From positions 124,001 to 188,000 of the forward strand of contig JAQFWX010000069.1 of assembly GCA_027605045.1 (NCBI GenBank): a DNA stretch of 64,000 bases, given 5' to 3'. Of the stretch, positions 49,744-60,352 are shown piece by piece; the first letter of the stretch is position 1, and each line of letters starts with the position of its first letter. The translations under genes were made by a program, and so were the position numbers. Source of the stretch: Phallus indusiatus (taxonomy: Eukaryota; Basidiomycota; Agaricomycetes; Phallales; Phallaceae). The notes under the pieces are model-generated. The model was given only the letters and a program-made list of their open reading frames with translations. It did not search any database and had not been told where the DNA came from.

Positions 49744-50607
49744 AAAAAAATATTTTCAGCTTTGTCTTGCCCAAACTCAGCTCAGTCAGACGACTCAGCA
49801 GATACTATTTGCTTTTCTTTTTGTTGGAATATGAGTTACTCCTCCTGTATAGTAGCTAATCACAGCGCCTATAGTAAACTACACCTTTCGTGTTCGCTAC
49901 TTCGTTGAGCCTGAGATTCCCAAGGGATTCCAACACTTTTCGCTATTAGCGTTATTTACGAACAACTTCCTATCTTTCCCGAAAGCAACTTATAGGTCTG
50001 ATACACAGTCTTGGGTAGCGGTCTGGGCAATAAACTGCTGGATTGTGAAAAGGTGCTTCCGGCACCAACGTCCTGCCCTCATCATCCTACTCGAGCTCGG
50101 TGACTCTAGTTAATAACCGAAAGGATCAACAGTGACGGCACCGGTAGTCGCCAGTCGTTCGGGAACTCGTACACGTGAGGTAACCCGTAGCACCCACAAG
50201 TGGTACACGGATGCAAATTCTACGGGTCTGGAAAAGCTGGAGAGTCCTTGCTGCATGCAAGGGAATTTACTCTCTTCCTCTGCCCAGCATAACAGACATG
50301 TCGTTTCTCGTTGGGATTTTCTTTAAAATCTCTTTTCAACCCGTCCACCCCAAAGTTTAGATGGAGAGAGACTGTTGTATATCTATGTCACTAGTCATGC
50401 ACAAAAGATAAAATTTGACTGTTTTATAACGTTGTTGGGGGATATATAGATAGGTGTAATACAAATTATTTGATGATGCGATGTGTTTATATGGATGAGA
50501 GAGACATAATAATATAATCAACAAAACGGAATAGTAATCAATAAGGAAAATCACAAGAATGCTTCTCGAGGCAATTGCATCTAAAGAGTTATGATATACA
50601 ACATCAA
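49744..50607. other. Intergenic, no supported gene
   Basis: About 860 bases between kinase B and the MEX67 3' end. It holds the right copy of the 22-bp repeat (50411-50432). A plus-strand open frame at 50132-50326 (reads SRSGTRTREVTRSTHKW) is short and without motifs. Confidence 0.4.
50411..50432 (+). repeat. 22-bp direct repeat, right of kinase B
   Basis: An exact match to 48117-48138. Confidence 0.7.
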
Positions 50608-52882
50608 CTAAAGCAACTTTTATGGGAAAACGAGAAGAAAACACATACTCGAACAGCCTCAAAGTTAGCCACAGCTTTCTCTCCATCCCATCCATTACCG
50701 TCAAGACATTGAATAGAAAACGAAGCGTTCAAACCGGTTCGGTCGGATAAAGTTATGACGAATAGTCTCTGTTGTTCCGGAAGAGATAGCAATGAAGGGT
50801 CGTTTAATAATTGTTGTTGTTGTTGAGGAGATAGATTTGTGAAAGTAATGGGCACGGATGGTTGTTGGGTTTGAAGTGGGGGTTGTTGTGGTGGCGGTAA
50901 TGGTGTTTGCTGAGGTACAGGTGTACTAGGAGCAGTCGATCGCGTTTCTTGAGCGGGCATACGTATAGGACCCGGCTTCCAAGCTTCGTGACTTGAATAC
51001 GCTCGGACAACAAACTGGTCTGAGAGGATGACCACTTGCCACCCTGCTAGGTTAGCTCTTGAGCCGTCCACTGCTGGCGCAAGGATAAATGTCCGATCGA
51101 ATGAACGAACGCCATGCGAAGGTTCTACAAATCGTCAGCACAAAAAGCACGTTTAAAATGAAAACCTCTTCCTAACCTTCTTCGAATTCTCCATGAACAG
51201 AAACAAACAACACGGTGCTAGCGTCCCCAGGCATAGGTAAAACACCTGCCACGGGCCAAGCATCCACAACAAACTTATCCTGCGCTGAAAGATCATGTTT
51301 CGTACGCGGTAAAGTCGCCAACTTCTTCACAATCTCATCTGTCCCGACGTGTAGACTCTGCTCGGCACGTGCTGCGTTATGGACTCTAGTGAGATTACGG
51401 GACCCTTCGCTCATATAAGGGCTCCACTCGAGCTTCCTTTGATTTGGCATTGTATTGTGATGGCCTTGGAGTCGAGCACGTGGTGGGATAGACGTATTGG
51501 CTGAGAAGGAAAATGTGGCAGCAGGGCCGTAGACTTCCGAAAGACTAGGTCTATTCGAGTCGTACGCCATTAAGAACCTATATGCCGAAACACGTAAGAA
51601 AAGATCCTGATATAAACCGATTCACAAACCTAGTAAGGAAATCTGCCACCAAACCCTCTAATCCGGGAGCTATCAAACTTCCGGCAATCTCCACGGGAAA
51701 TGAAGTTGGACCCTCCTTGGGCAATGTTGAAGATGAAGGTGCAGTGTCTGGCGCATCAAAAGTGATTTTGGCAATTACTTCGGAGTCTAAGAGCTCCAAA
51801 GTTGGGAACCGACGTAGGATCTCGCTGGGCATGCGTTAGTGACACAGCAATAGGGCCCGACAGAGAAATGACTCACGTCCGATAACGATCCAACTTCGCT
51901 GGAGTCATGTCACCCTCTCTCATAGGGTTTCCGGTCAATACCAGCTCTTTTAAGTTCAGAAGCCTTTCTTTTCGGCTTGTCAAATTCTCCAAATCCTTCC
52001 AGTAGCGTAAGTTGTTATTCGCTAAAGACAGATTCCTCAAGTTCGGCAAATAATAGCTTAATGGTGAAAGTGATTGTGTAGTTGATAGATCATTGTTTGC
52101 CAATGACAGAGATAGGACCTAGATGGGGTAACGGTCAGGTGGCGTTGCCGAAAGTCCGTAGTTCATACCAATGCCTACTTGGGGGTGGAGGTGAGATGCG
52201 AGTTTGAAAACTACGGCGGCTTCTTTTGAAGATAGAGGACCAGATATTCTGTTCAGCTTCTTCAGACTTTCCTCGGAAGTTAGACGCTGACAAACAAAAG
52301 CATTAATATCAGATTAACCAGTTCATAAGATGCCACCGGCAGCAAACCTCCAAATTTAAGAACTGCGCTTCCGGGTTCCAACGCCGTTGAATAATCTCTC
52401 TCCAAACATCAATGGTATTTGGTGGTTTTTCAGCAGTCGATAAGGTCCGAGAGTCGATTGACCTTCTTGGTATTCTGCTGGCGAGAGCTAGTCTTGAAGC
52501 TCCTCGAATGCTGACGGGAACAGAAGACCCACGAGTCTTCGTGGCTAGCTGAATGATGGAACGAGTAGGGGTGACTTGGTAAGCGTTCGTTCTAAATGTA
52601 ACAAATGTGCCAATTAGGGCCTGTAAAAGGAAGAATTACCAGAGCAGTCCTGGACGTTGTTCCAGGATCCTTAATGCCGTCAGTTGGCCGTGCCTTTCCC
52701 GACCTAACTTTGTGGGTACGTTTTACACCGCCAGATGTTGCGTCTGCCATCTTGGTATCTCTGTCGGAAGTGGCGTGTTCCTTGCTTTTGTCGAGAAGAC
52801 CAGCCCCTTTGAGTGCGACGGCAAAGGTGCGTCGAGGTTGCCCGGAGGTTGCGGAGGACATTCTAAGCCCTATACGAGACAA
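50608..52882 (-). CDS. MEX67: mRNA export factor Mex67 (NXF/TAP family)
   Basis: Minus-strand gene; start at ATG 52882 (MSRIGLRMSSATSGQ) or 52861. A disordered N-terminus is followed by a region ending IIQRRWNPEAQFLNLE. A leucine-rich-repeat domain follows: VLSLSLANNDLSTTQ, YLPNLRNLSLANNNLRYWKD, LLNLKELVLTGNPMREGDMT and YRTEILRRFPTLELLDSEVI. The NTF2-like domain comes next (FLTRFVNRF through FVVDAWPVAGVLPM, FVSVHGEFEEG, SFDRTFILAPA, WQVVILSDQFVVRAYSSHEA). A Pro/Gln-rich linker leads to the TAP-C/UBA-like domain (LSDRTGLNASFSIQCLDGNG, WDGEKAVANFEAV). Mex67 with Mtr2 carries mRNPs through the nuclear pore. The last few codons after FEAVR are uncertain. The gene is head-to-head with PTPA. Confidence 0.9.
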
Positions 52883-53052
52883 AAACTATTTGAAAAACGA
52901 AGAATAAGCTGTTCGTAAAACACGCAAAAGTGGGGCGGAGCACGGAGGAGATGATGGTGAAGAATGAATGAGGAAGGTGTCACGCTTTTGTCACGAGGTT
53001 CATCTGTTCATTGTGGCGGCGCGGAGCGTCAAAATTGACTCGACGTCGGGAC
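52883..53052. promoter_or_regulatory. Putative bidirectional promoter, MEX67 / PTPA
   Basis: About 170 bases separate the two divergent starts. Includes CGTCACGCTTTTGTCACG-like GTCAC repeats near 52979-52996. Shared regulation is inferred from arrangement only. Confidence 0.45.
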
Positions 53053-54351
53053 ATGTCCACACCGGGTCCGACGCTACCGCGGGTTGCCGCAGACACATTG
53101 GCCGAAATACAGCCTCCGTCTATACGAATTCGGACCGACGAGGACGTTGAGCTGTGGAAGCTGACGTCTGGCTACAAAGCCTACGAATTATTCCTTCGTC
53201 GATTAAATGAATCCGTCGTCGGCTATGAACTTCCGCTGCAAGATGATTCTCCTGATAGTGAGGTAGGACGGGTGACCATATATCAAGGACGAATATATTG
53301 AAACGATTTTCAGGCTATTGTGAAGACACTGGCTCTGTTGGACGAATTAGATTCCTGGGTGGAAGATATCCCGCCACAACCTACACCACAGCGGTTCGGA
53401 AATCTCGCCTTCCGTGACTATGGAGCACGACTAGAAGAGGTTAACAGTGTTTCACTTTCAATCTCTGAGTGATATGTTAACTCTTGCATTAGAGAGCCTC
53501 TTCATTGCTACGAGATCTAATACCGCCCTCCTTGCATGCCGCCATTCCCTTACTTTTGTCCTACTTCTTGACCTCTTTCGGCTCTTTCCAACGAATAGAT
53601 TATGGATCGGGTCATGAAACATCATTCGCCATGTTCTTATACTGCTTGTCCATCATACGATTTTTTGATCCACAACCGCCTGAAGAACGCCGACTTGTTC
53701 TCCGAGTATTCGAGAGGTGATGGCGACGGATCTTTCTCGTCACGTCGATTACTTATGGTAGTTCAAAGATATATTCGATTGGTTTGGAAGCTACAGGACG
53801 TATATCGCCTAGAACCCGCTGGAAGCCATGGTGTTTGGGGCTTGGACGATTATAGCTTTTTAGGCTACTACTTCGGTAGCGGTCAGTTAAGAGGTACATC
53901 GCGTTTTCATATGTCCTTTACATTATATCAACTCTTGTCTCAGACAGAGGCGATATCTCTCCGTCCGTTGTCTTAAAGCCTCCGCTTCCACTTGATAATT
54001 TATACTATATCTCCATAATGCGCATCCATCGACTAAAGCACGGGCCCTTTCATGAGCATTCTTCCCAACTGTATTCCATCGCTCAAGGAGTGCAGCGGTG
54101 GTCCAAAGTCAATAGTGGAATGTTAAAGATGTACGAGGTACCTGCGCTTTCGTCTTGTATACCGGTCAAAGTTTGAACTTGGACAGGCTGAAGTGCTAGG
54201 CAAGCGCGTTGTAGTTCAACATCTACCATTAGGTGGTTTACTTCCTTGGGACCCTCCTCAGAGTACCCAACAAAGCCTATCTTATCCAGCGACATATCGT
54301 CTTTCGAGCAATCAAGAGTCTACGAGAATTGCGGGCGCACGTGCTCGTTAG
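53053..54351 (+). CDS. PTPA / Rrd-type PP2A activator (peptidyl-prolyl isomerase)
   Basis: Starts [20 protein letters not shown] at 53053 and ends TAG 54349-54351. Family blocks are [114 protein letters not shown] and [20 protein letters not shown], then [20 protein letters not shown]. The [11 protein letters not shown] core is diagnostic of phosphotyrosyl phosphatase activators (Rrd1/Rrd2 in yeast), which activate PP2A-type phosphatases and isomerise prolines. Introns lie after DDSPDSE, LEE, the FER block and GQLR, among others. About 390 residues with a polar tail. Rrd1 versus Rrd2 is not resolved. Confidence 0.92.
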
Positions 54352-54470
54352 GACCTTGTCCGGGCTGACATCATCACCCTGGGCAAGTCTCACATTTTCC
54401 CGAAAAGATATAACGGTAAATTATTGCTTTGTAAATGAATTGTAGAAAATAATACACCAGCGTCAGTCTA

Positions 54471-55560
54471 TCAAAGCCTTGTAACACTCCAGACAAGAAA
54501 CAAGATATTGCCCCATCTTTCGTCCGTATCATTGCCATAAAATCCGTCTTTGTTTTCTTTGACTGATTTAGAAGGCTGCATTTCATTCGTTGGGACGAGT
54601 TTCACGTCAATTTGTACCGTGCCTTTTGGAAAGACCTCTTGCCACATCTCGCTCCACGTCTGCGGAGAATGACAGAACATGCGGATACCACTAGTATTTC
54701 TGGGGTGAATGCCAGCCTCTGCCATGCCGATATGATTCCCTAAGATTATGGATCCCGGAACTGGCGACAACAAGGTCGCTAATCTCTTAGCAATCCTCAG
54801 TTGATCGCTTTCCGAAAACAAGTGGAACAGCATAGAGGCTTGGATCCCACAAACTTGACCGCGAAGCGCGGTCAATGACTGGATGTCTTTCAAATCTGAC
54901 CCTTTGGAGAATATGACAGTCGGTGGATCCTGCAAAGGGAAGGCGTCAAAAAGTCATCATCGAGGATGTTCCCTTCGATAAAGTTAATCGGCTTCTCTTT
55001 CTGCGCTGCCTGGAAAAGTTCCACGCCAAGATTCCAGAGGTCTATCTGTGTTACTCCCTTTGTCGATCATATGAAAAAGCTCGTGACGGACCTCGTTTAA
55101 GATCTACTCCAAGAACCCACTCGTTAGGATACCCAGCGGTGACAAGCGCACGAAGATCATGTCCAAACTAGACACGAAAAGGTGTCAGTTCAAACGCTAC
55201 GCGGAATGATAATCAACCAATCCATACACAACATCCCACGTCTAAAAAAATCGGCTTTTCGAAGGTTTTTCCAATGTTCAGGACGTGTTCATACTTTGGG
55301 AAGCGGGTTATCTGTAAACTAAGCACTTGGATTAAACGCGTAAATCAATTTCTAACAATCTCGTACTTCGTGAATAGGAATCTCCGGATGCACGGGTACG
55401 GAAACTGCTGATACGCTTTTTCTTGAATATCACAAATATGCTTTTTCAGCTCCTCCACGTCATTGATACCCGTTTGTTCTTTGAAAAATGCAAGTTGGTT
55501 GTCGTCCAGACATAATAAACTTTTGTCGAGAGGCGACTTGGTTAAATTGGCGGGAGTCAT
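54471..55560 (-). CDS. SAM-dependent methyltransferase, basidiomycete small-molecule type, with a frame problem
   Basis: Minus strand from MTPANLTKSPLDKSLLC (ATG 55560). Exons read QQFPYPCIRRFLF, ITRFPKYEHVLNI, then motif I KPIFLDVGCCFGHDLRALVT, AGYPNEWVLGVDLKR, DLWNLGVELFQAAQKEKP and INFIEGNILDDDFL. The last exon carries SLTALRGQVCGIQASMLFHL, FSESDQLRIAKRLATLLSPV, GSIILGNHIGM and FCHSPQTWSEMWQEVF. This is a methyltransferase group common near fungal terpenoid/indole gene sets; the substrate is unknown. Between DDDFL and DPPTVIF (about 54935-54950) the frame changes and I find no GT donor to build an intron, so either a frameshift broke the gene or the splice is unusual. Confidence 0.7.
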
Positions 55561-56812
55561 CGTGGGACGTTTAAAGTGCGAAAAATACAGGCTGGAATCA
55601 GCTATCCTTTCTGAGTTTTTCTATGAGCAAGCCGCATTTCTCGCTTCCCAAGGGAAAAGAGTTGTCGACCAATAAAAGGGAAACGGAAAAGTCAAGGTGC
55701 CGAGCTTCTCGATATCCGCTGTTTCGCCAAAAGCTTCCTTCCCATTAGTCGTTATGCCTTTAAAACACTTGGAGAAGCAGCGGAGCTTTAATAGCACAAC
55801 CAAATCTCTTTCGTTCACAACATTTATTCACGTCTTTCCAAGCGGGCGCTCTCTGTTGGTCGAGTTGGCCACCTCTTCCTCGTCCTGACCTCGTACCCGT
55901 TCAGGCCTCATCCCCGTTTATATATTGAAATTATCGCGACTTACAAGCTCATGCAGGTCATCATTCACGTGTATCGCCAATCTGAGGGCACGCCAACAAT
56001 TGACAAGCAAGAAGCATTGCCACGATACGCCGGTGTGCATAAATTTTTTGCGCTTATCTCGAAACAAAGGACTAGTACATATCGGTAGCCTTTAATTTTG
56101 ACAACATGTACATATTCGTTCGACTCGTGTCATTGACATCAACAACGTTGCGTTGGTTTACCTAAAAACTTACGTTGCTTTTTCTGGGAGTAATTCCGAC
56201 AATTGGGTACGAAAATTTATTCGATGATATGCCCACTTCCAGACCTACAGAATGTTAAAACGGCGGCAAAAATTCCCTCGATTGTTGTGCTTAACTAGAG
56301 TCTAATGCCATAGTCTTGCGCACTCCGTGATGAAGATATCATTAAAAGCAGGTGAAAATTCGGTTAAAGTACTATAATTCAGAATCCTCGGAGACCCTTA
56401 CACTACGGAGAACGGTTGATCCGCCGCATGACATACTAAGGTCAGTTGACTCAATTCATGTGCCACCCGGAGCCAAATATGAAGAAAACTGCATGAAGCT
56501 TTATTGTCGCAGCGGCGTTCGCCATGAAAGAATGACCAAAAGCGGACGTGCCTAGCTAACGAATATCAATGAATTTTCAGGGTGGAGACGTACATACATA
56601 TCGGGATTTCGCGCACATATTCAAAGAGTCCAAGAGTGAGAGAAAATTGCTGGACACGTCTATGATAGGAAAAATTGACTCCTTAATCGATGCGGATCCC
56701 GAGGCCTGAACAATGAGAAAGGGCTCAAGTTCCAAACAAGATTATATGTGCACATGGGAGTAAGACGAAAAGATCATTTGTCACGCGTGACATATAACAA
56801 AGACTGTTTTTT
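55561..56812. other. Mostly non-coding; one possible small plus-strand gene fragment
   Basis: No supported gene at 55561-56350. At 56352-56555 and 56581-56709 two plus-strand open stretches look protein-like (YNSESSETLTLRRTVDPPHD; VHTYRDFAHIFKESKSERKL then IDSLIDADPEA and stop). They may be exons of a small gene, with CAG just before the second, but the phases could not be joined. No family recognised. Confidence 0.3.
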
Positions 56813-58073
56813 TCATCGATCGCTTTGTACACGTTGATCGTTGGTGGCTACCTTAGGGCATCCGCCAGGATAGTAGTATAAAAACATATCATAGTAGCTA
56901 TGCCAGTCCTTTTCAAGAGGTATCACACTCAGTAAGCGATTCAACTCCCTGTCATAATCTTCCTCCGACAATTTCTTATGTACCTTTGTCAGATGATTCT
57001 CGATAACATCTCGTCGAAGCACCAATGATGTTTCCTTGTGACATATAGAGCACTTTATGTACTCAATCTCCCTGCGTGCGTAAGTGAACTGCGCCTCCGT
57101 CTTTATAAGATGCACCGGTGCCCGTGACAGTGCTTTCCCGTTGAGGATGGTCATATCCTTGACGGGTTGCAATATGTGCACCGAGACAATATGTTCCAAG
57201 CTTCGTTTGTCAGGCCAATAGTCCTCTTTCTTCCTCCGTGGGTTAGGCGTCTTGTATTTAGACTCCTCTTCCACGCACAGGATACACTTCTTACCGTCGG
57301 GAATGAGTGTGTTGATCCATTCCCGACACCGGACGTTGGCACGGTCTTTAGGCAGTTTCCTGCTTAGCCTTGGACCTGGGCTGGGAGGGAGGACGGAAGA
57401 CGGACGGCTGTACAGACGTCCGGGCGTGTTTCCTTGGTGAGGGCGAGGACGAAGGGGAAGGATGTTTTCTTTTCAGGTTGAGGTGCGCTGGATCTGAAGC
57501 GGGGTCAGGGTATGGTATCATGGGTGGTGGAATGCTGTTGAGGATGGGGTTCAGCGATAAAGAGGATGAAGAGGAGCTGAGCATTAAATTGGAGGAGGGA
57601 ATGGGGCGTGGAGGGTTACTGCGTTGCTCGCATTGGTTGCCTTGGTTGCCTTGGAAGATCTGATCAAAGATCTCATGCTGGGTGGTGTATAGAGCGGAAG
57701 CTGAAACATCGGCCGCGGGGCAATCTGGACAAGGGCAATCAGTACAAGGAGGACAGTCAGGGCAAGGGGGGCAATCGGGACAGGGGAGAGAATCAGGACA
57801 AGAGGTAGATGTGATAGGTTGATGATGATAATAATTAGGTTGTGGCTGGACGCTGGATGACGGCTGGAGCGGGTATAATTCATATGGTACAGTGACGAGT
57901 GGGGAAGCCTCGTCGTCGGCCGAGATTGCTGGGTATGATTGGTTGTATGGTTGAGAAGAAGAAAGGGTATATGAAACGTCTTGAGTGAAAGAATATGGAA
58001 CGTGAGAAGTATCAATCGAGGCCGCAGTCTCAAATTGAGTGTTTACGTTCAAGGGCATAGCGCCCTCGGACAT
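56813..58073 (-). CDS. C2H2-like zinc finger protein with a CPDCP cysteine cluster
   Basis: Minus strand from MSEGAMPLNVNTQFETAASI (ATG 58073) to the stop at 56813. The first exon is low complexity (S, P, Q, Y rich) and contains, at about 57697-57800, a run of CPDCP-type repeats: nine cysteines in about 32 residues with alternating Pro and Asp. A basic KHPSPSSSPSPRKHARTS region follows. The second exon must be entered in a different frame, with the intron most likely between about 57424 and 57362. It reads WINTLIPDGKKCILC, then IEYIKCSICHKETSLVLRRD and VIENHLTKVHKK, i.e. C-x2-C-x14-H-x4-H, a single C2H2-type finger. Nuclear role likely by composition; no ortholog recognised. The splice site is uncertain. 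Confidence 0.6.
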
Positions 58074-58294
58074 CTGGAGACTCGGTGGACGGCCGGATCT
58101 GATTCTTGACCTGTGTACGACTCGAAAGTGGGTAAGACACCCGACTCCTCGACGGTTTGCCTCACAGAGTCTTGAGAGACGTTGCAGTCCAACGTTTCTG
58201 CGTCATTGCGATAAACTGGTAAATTCTTCTGGGAGTTGGCAGATAAATCCCTTCAATAGCATTAGTAATCGTTTTGCTTATACAAGAAAATATC

Positions 58295-58988
58295 CTACGT
58301 CTGTGACTCCCAGTCTGTGCGGTACATGTGCTGATAGTCGACCTGAGATGTACCATGGTCCTCCGTAATATCAATGTCGTCCCTAGTAGATAGATTTGAA
58401 TGTCATATGGGAGATAAATAATATGAAATCACTTACAAGTTTAAAGGGATTGAATACGCTGCTTCGTAATTCACTTCGTGTGAGTTCGCACTGGAACAAA
58501 TGGTTAAGATGTGGGATTGCCTCGAAACAATTGAGACCTACAGAGTGCGACATGAAGCGTGGGCCTCGACACCGGGTAAGCTGGGTTGGCCGTGACTCAT
58601 CGTTGAAGTACTGTTAGAGTAAAATACAATGAAGTCGTATCGAGCAATCGAAGAAAATTTGAATGACTTACTTTGACGTTGTCACCCGGTCGAACGGGTT
58701 CGAATTTGGCTGCGAGGAGCTTGAGCCTATGAGTCCAAGCTCTTCCGAGTCGAGGAAGGTCTGGAGGGAATCTGATTCGGAGTAAACCATGATGATGACT
58801 TGAGATGTAAAAAAAGCGATGGGGGGAAATTATGAGTAAGAGGACTCTCAGTATAAGCGCGAGTGTGGGGGAGCTTTTTATGTGTACGAGGAGCGTGAGT
58901 ACTAAATGCAGGGTTAATGCCACTTACTTGGATTGAGAGGGTGAGGGTGAAGTTTTTCGCCTCGTGTTCCGCCAGCGACTATACGCAT
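58295..58988 (-). CDS. Hypothetical small protein
   Basis: Tentative minus-strand gene: exon MRIVAGGTRGEKLHPHPLNP (ATG 58988), a GTAAGT donor, a middle exon (about 58672-58800), an exon reading YFNDESRPTQLTRCRGPRFM, SHSVGLNCFEAIPHLNHLFQ and ELTRSELRSSVFNPFKL, and a last exon RDDIDITEDHGTSQVDYQHM ending TAG 58295. The middle exon is open in two frames (GLLRIRFPPDLPRLGRAWTH or MVYSESDSLQTFLDSEELGL), so the true product is unclear. No domain recognised. GT..AG sites bound each exon, which is the main support. Confidence 0.4.
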
Positions 58989-60352
58989 CGACTAGAAGAA
59001 AGGAAAATTTGTTCGTGTCCAGTAAGGGTTGATGACATTGAATTAATCGATGCCCGAAGCCCCTGAACGGTTAAGTTGATGCTCAGAGGAACTTGAACGA
59101 AAAACATGATTTCGTGTTACTTCGACATATGTAATAAAAGATCCACATTTATGCGGTCCAAGCTGTACTCCTTTCATTCCCTTTCCTGCGCGTTTTTGTC
59201 TTTAGCATGTTCAAAGCTGACGCCTTGAACTTCACTAGTACCTCAAGAAATATTTTACGGCAAGGGTCAGCTGGCACCTCAAACGCTCAATAAATTAGCG
59301 GGGACGATTAATGTTGATAATCAAATCTCGAACGCGTTTTTATAGGCTGGACCTTGTTTTATCTTTAAAAAGAAAGGGCCCCAGCGTAAGCCCGGGCAGT
59401 GACAAGTAAAAAAATACTGTGTTGCTATACAAAACATGGGCTGTCGTTCCCGGACCCAAGAAGCAAGTATGGACACTGTACGTCATGTTGTGGGCTTTAT
59501 TTTTACTTTTTTAATACTTTTTCTATGGAGCTGTGTCAATACAGTTTATGGTCAGTTGGGGAATCACGCGTGGTGACTCATATTGCAGATTTTACCTATG
59601 TAGATATGCAGGGATCTCATTTCCCAGATTGTTCAAGAGATCATACCGTCGCGCGTATACTTGAGGAATAAAAAGCACGTAACTATACATATTCTCTAGT
59701 GCTTAATATTAATGTTACTGTGTCTGAACACGCGTATCATCTGTGCTTATACTCCCGTGGCTGGTGATCGATTATCTATGGATGACTGCTCGAAATTCTA
59801 AAGGCGTAAATGTTGAAAGGCTTTCGAGTCGACGTTATTTACTAATAAAAGCTCTATTTGTAAATTCCAACCATAAGTCCACGTTAGAGCCTTGATTATC
59901 ATGATAAACTGATTCGATTTTTGCAACATGCCATCATGATGCTTCACGTCACCAAACCTCCGACCCAAGATTTGGCCGATGGAAATCCAACATCGTAAAA
60001 CGAATTGCCCAAAAGGGGATTTCATGCTCTCAAGAGATCATGTAACAAGCAGCCGAGGCAAGGATCAAGGTTAATTATTGTCTCAGTTCAAGAAGTAATC
60101 TGGGAGATGGAGTTCGGATTTGCTCGGGCACGGTTACGAAACTAGAAAAGGGGAAGGTCTCCATAATCTGATTCATAATCATATTATGAGTACCAAATTC
60201 ATATTCAGCATGACGCATGGAAATAATCTGAAAGTATTTACACTCAGAATGGGTTTTAATTGCATTTATTTTCGTGCCTCTATGGTACAAATCAAGGAAT
60301 CGTAGAGAAACAGCACTTTTTTCATAAGAAGAGCCTTTTGGTCTACATCGAA
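58989..60352. other. Intergenic with one possible small membrane peptide ORF
   Basis: About 1.36 kb. Only one item stands out: a 46-codon plus-strand frame at 59436-59576 (see the separate entry). The remainder has scattered short frames without motifs and no recognised repeats. Confidence 0.4.
59436..59576 (+). CDS. Possible small single-pass membrane peptide (46 aa)
   Basis: Open frame ATG 59436 to TGA 59574-59576. It begins MGCRSRTQEASMD, where Met-Gly-Cys is a classical N-myristoylation plus palmitoylation context, followed by a clear hydrophobic span (VVGFIFTFLILFLWSCV) and a short polar tail ending GNHAW. It is short enough to arise by chance, no introns or relatives are visible, and no known family is recognised. 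Listed because the features are coherent. Confidence 0.25.
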   Translation: MGCRSRTQEASMDTVRHVVGFIFTFLILFLWSCVNTVYGQLGNHAW

